Shown here: piece after piece, positions 6,531 to 7,174 of the stretch
Numbering within the stretch: position 1 is the first letter of the stretch
Layout: every line of letters begins with the position of its first letter
Source of the DNA: Sulfurimonas sp.
Lineage (GTDB): Bacteria; Campylobacterota; Campylobacteria; Campylobacterales; Sulfurimonadaceae
Assembly (NCBI GenBank): GCA_002733155.1
Contig: NVUO01000016.1
Coordinates: 60,689 to 67,862 of the forward strand
Direction: 5' to 3'
DNA: 7,174 nt
Notes under the pieces: generated by a model
Told to the model about the DNA's origin: nothing
Seen by the model: the letters and a program-made list of their open reading frames with translations, nothing else
Databases searched by the model: none
Translations under genes and position numbers: made by a program

Positions 6531-6547
6531 CTAAGTGGTGCACTTTT
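6531..6547 (-). repeat. Right copy of the 17-bp inverted repeat
   Basis: CTAAGTGGTGCACTTTT, the partner of 6388-6404; its dyad is AAGTG-GTG-CACTT. It overlaps the first of the two direct repeats at 6536-6578. Confidence 0.6.
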
Positions 6548-6578
6548 ACGCTGCGTATTGGTGTATTTTTGGATTGCG
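6536..6578 (+). repeat. Two direct 20-bp repeats near the IS right end
   Basis: 6536-6555 and 6559-6578 share 14 of 20 bases, both of the form TGGTGyAyTTTT....TGCG, with a 23-bp period. Multiple short terminal repeats of about this size are typical of IS21-family ends, where IstA binds. Confidence 0.55.
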
Positions 6579-6585
6579 CTTGACA

Positions 6586-6700
6586 CTTGTGAAAACAATG
6601 AGTTTTTAATGAACACTGACCAAGAATGTATTACTTTTTTTATTTGATCATCTGAGCATTTTTTTACAAAATACTCAAATAATGAAACAATATTTTAATG
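6586..6700. other. AT-rich gene-free spacer after the IS relic
   Basis: No supported gene. The longest ATG frame noticed encodes only 12 residues (from about 6610). A weak AT-rich hairpin can form at 6653-6677 (TGAGCATTTT with AAAATACTCA, one mismatch, 5-base loop) without a following T run on either strand. No promoter directed at either neighbour stands out. The stretch 6335-6387 on the other side of the relic likewise holds nothing I can name. Confidence 0.5.
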
Positions 6701-6741
6701 TCTATAAAAAATAGCTACTTGTTTAAGCTATTCTTTATAGG
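6701..6741 (-). terminator. Intrinsic terminator of the class V aminotransferase gene
   Basis: A long inverted repeat: arms 6701-6716 and 6726-6741 pair at 15 of 16 positions (one G-U, one mismatch) around a 9-base loop. Read on the minus strand the core GAATAGCT...AGCTATTTTTT ends in a run of six Ts. The first arm overlaps the gene's TAA (6735-6737), so termination directly follows translation. Confidence 0.65.
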
Positions 6742-7174
6742 ATGGTTTTTAATTGTCTTATCGACTCTTTTAATGCAAGAAGCAAATGATTGATACTCTC
6801 TACACTATGTGTATAATTAACACTTATTCTTAACCAACTTGGCTTTTCATTTTCATTTTCAATCTCTGAAATACCAAATAAATCATGGCCATAAGGACCA
6901 GCACAGCTGCATCCTGCCCTTGTTTGTATTCCAAACTCATGTGATAGGTTTTCACATAATTCATAAGGGGTAACACCATGAAAGTTAATGGCTAAAATTC
7001 CAACACTGTTGTGTTGTTCATTTTGTCCATAAATGGTGCACCCCTGAAGCATCGATAAGCCATTTTTTAGGATTTTAAACAATACTTCTTTTTGTTGTTG
7101 AATCTTATGTATACCTATTTCATTTCTTAGCTGATAAGCAAAAGATGCTTTTATTAGTTGCAGTATCGCTGGAG
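6735..7174 (-). CDS. Class V aminotransferase (cysteine desulfurase-like), C-terminal part
   Basis: The frame is open from the right edge to TAA at 6735-6737, giving 145 residues of C-terminus. A start at TTG 7082 would be spurious: the frame continues upstream as PAILQLIKASFAYQLRNEIG, which fits the (GT)PAI...A...L helix of class V PLP enzymes just after the active-site region. Further motifs are GILAINFHGV and the RAGCSCAGPYGH loop, whose second cysteine (codon 6903-6905) sits where SufS/CsdA-type desulfurases carry the catalytic cysteine; WLRISVNYTHSVESIN is the usual RxSxxxYNTxEEID end. The PLP lysine lies outside the window. The family includes cysteine desulfurases and selenocysteine lyases, but this GCSCAGPYGH subgroup has no function I can name with certainty. 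The gene ends in a hairpin terminator. Confidence 0.82.
   Translation of the reverse strand, partial: PAILQLIKASFAYQLRNEIGIHKIQQQKEVLFKILKNGLSMLQGCTIYGQNEQHNSVGILAINFHGVTPYELCENLSHEFGIQTRAGCSCAGPYGHDLFGISEIENENEKPSWLRISVNYTHSVESINHLLLALKESIRQLKTIL

Larger units (their letters stand above)
6388..6585 (+). mobile_element. Relic of an IS21-like insertion sequence
   Basis: Within the gene-free stretch 6321-6734 this part differs from its neighbours in base composition and structure. It holds the tail of an IstB-like reading frame (6427-6525), two 20-base direct repeats spaced 23 bp apart after its stop (6536-6578), and a TTGCGCTTGACA end (6574-6585) of the kind I associate with IS21-family termini. 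A copy of the inner repeat in inverted orientation lies at 6388-6404. Nearly all of istA and istB is missing. I set the right boundary at 6585 because the end motif finishes in CA; the left boundary is uncertain, and I see no target duplication. The family is inferred from memory of IstB tails and not from a search. Confidence 0.5.

Noticed and set aside
6653..6677. AT-rich hairpin in the spacer as a terminator or small RNA
   Set aside because: The stem is weak, has one mismatch, and neither strand shows a T run after it or a promoter before it.
6735..7082. A complete 115-residue protein starting at TTG 7082
   Set aside because: The same frame continues without a stop to the right edge and the added residues match the class V aminotransferase family, so this is the end of a larger gene.

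Overview
This window looks like a piece of chromosome from a Campylobacterota (epsilonproteobacterial) species, probably from the Arcobacter or Sulfurimonas part of that phylum. I infer this from the strongly AT-rich sequence, the short TrpA and PanB forms, the soluble-looking Cache protein at the left edge, and promoters that are mostly extended -10 boxes (TGnTATAAT) with no clear -35. No 16S or other decisive marker is present, so the genus is a guess.

Layout: (1) 1-377, minus, is the 5' part of a Cache/PDC-type sensor gene that runs off the left edge. (2) 465-1349, plus, is an LpxL/HtrB-type lipid A acyltransferase; it is divergent from the sensor gene, with two back-to-back extended -10 promoters. 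(3) 4209 down to 1358, minus, is a compact operon of panB (pantothenate/CoA synthesis), ruvB (Holliday junction motor) and an AI-2E/PerM-family membrane protein. It ends 8 bp from the acyltransferase stop. (4) 4265-5412, plus, holds a small stand-alone Hpt phosphotransfer protein and trpA, joined by a TAATG overlap. (5) 6320 down to 5409, minus, is a secreted phytase-like/esterase-like beta-propeller protein whose stop codon overlaps the trpA stop; the likely trpA terminator lies inside its 3' end. (6) 6321-6734 has no intact gene but holds the decayed 3' end of what looks like an IS21-family insertion sequence. (7) 7174 down to 6735, minus, is the C-terminal part of a class V (cysteine desulfurase-like) aminotransferase gene that enters from the right edge and ends in a hairpin terminator.

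Most genes are ordinary housekeeping genes and do not form one pathway. The points most worth a second look are: two divergent promoter pairs with the same 12-bp gap between -10 boxes; two genes (the phytase-like gene and possibly panB) whose -10 lies so close to the ATG that their mRNAs should be leaderless or nearly so; the coupling of an Hpt protein to trpA; and the IS relic with its dyad repeats. I see no CRISPR array, tRNA, rRNA, defence island or clearly new system here.
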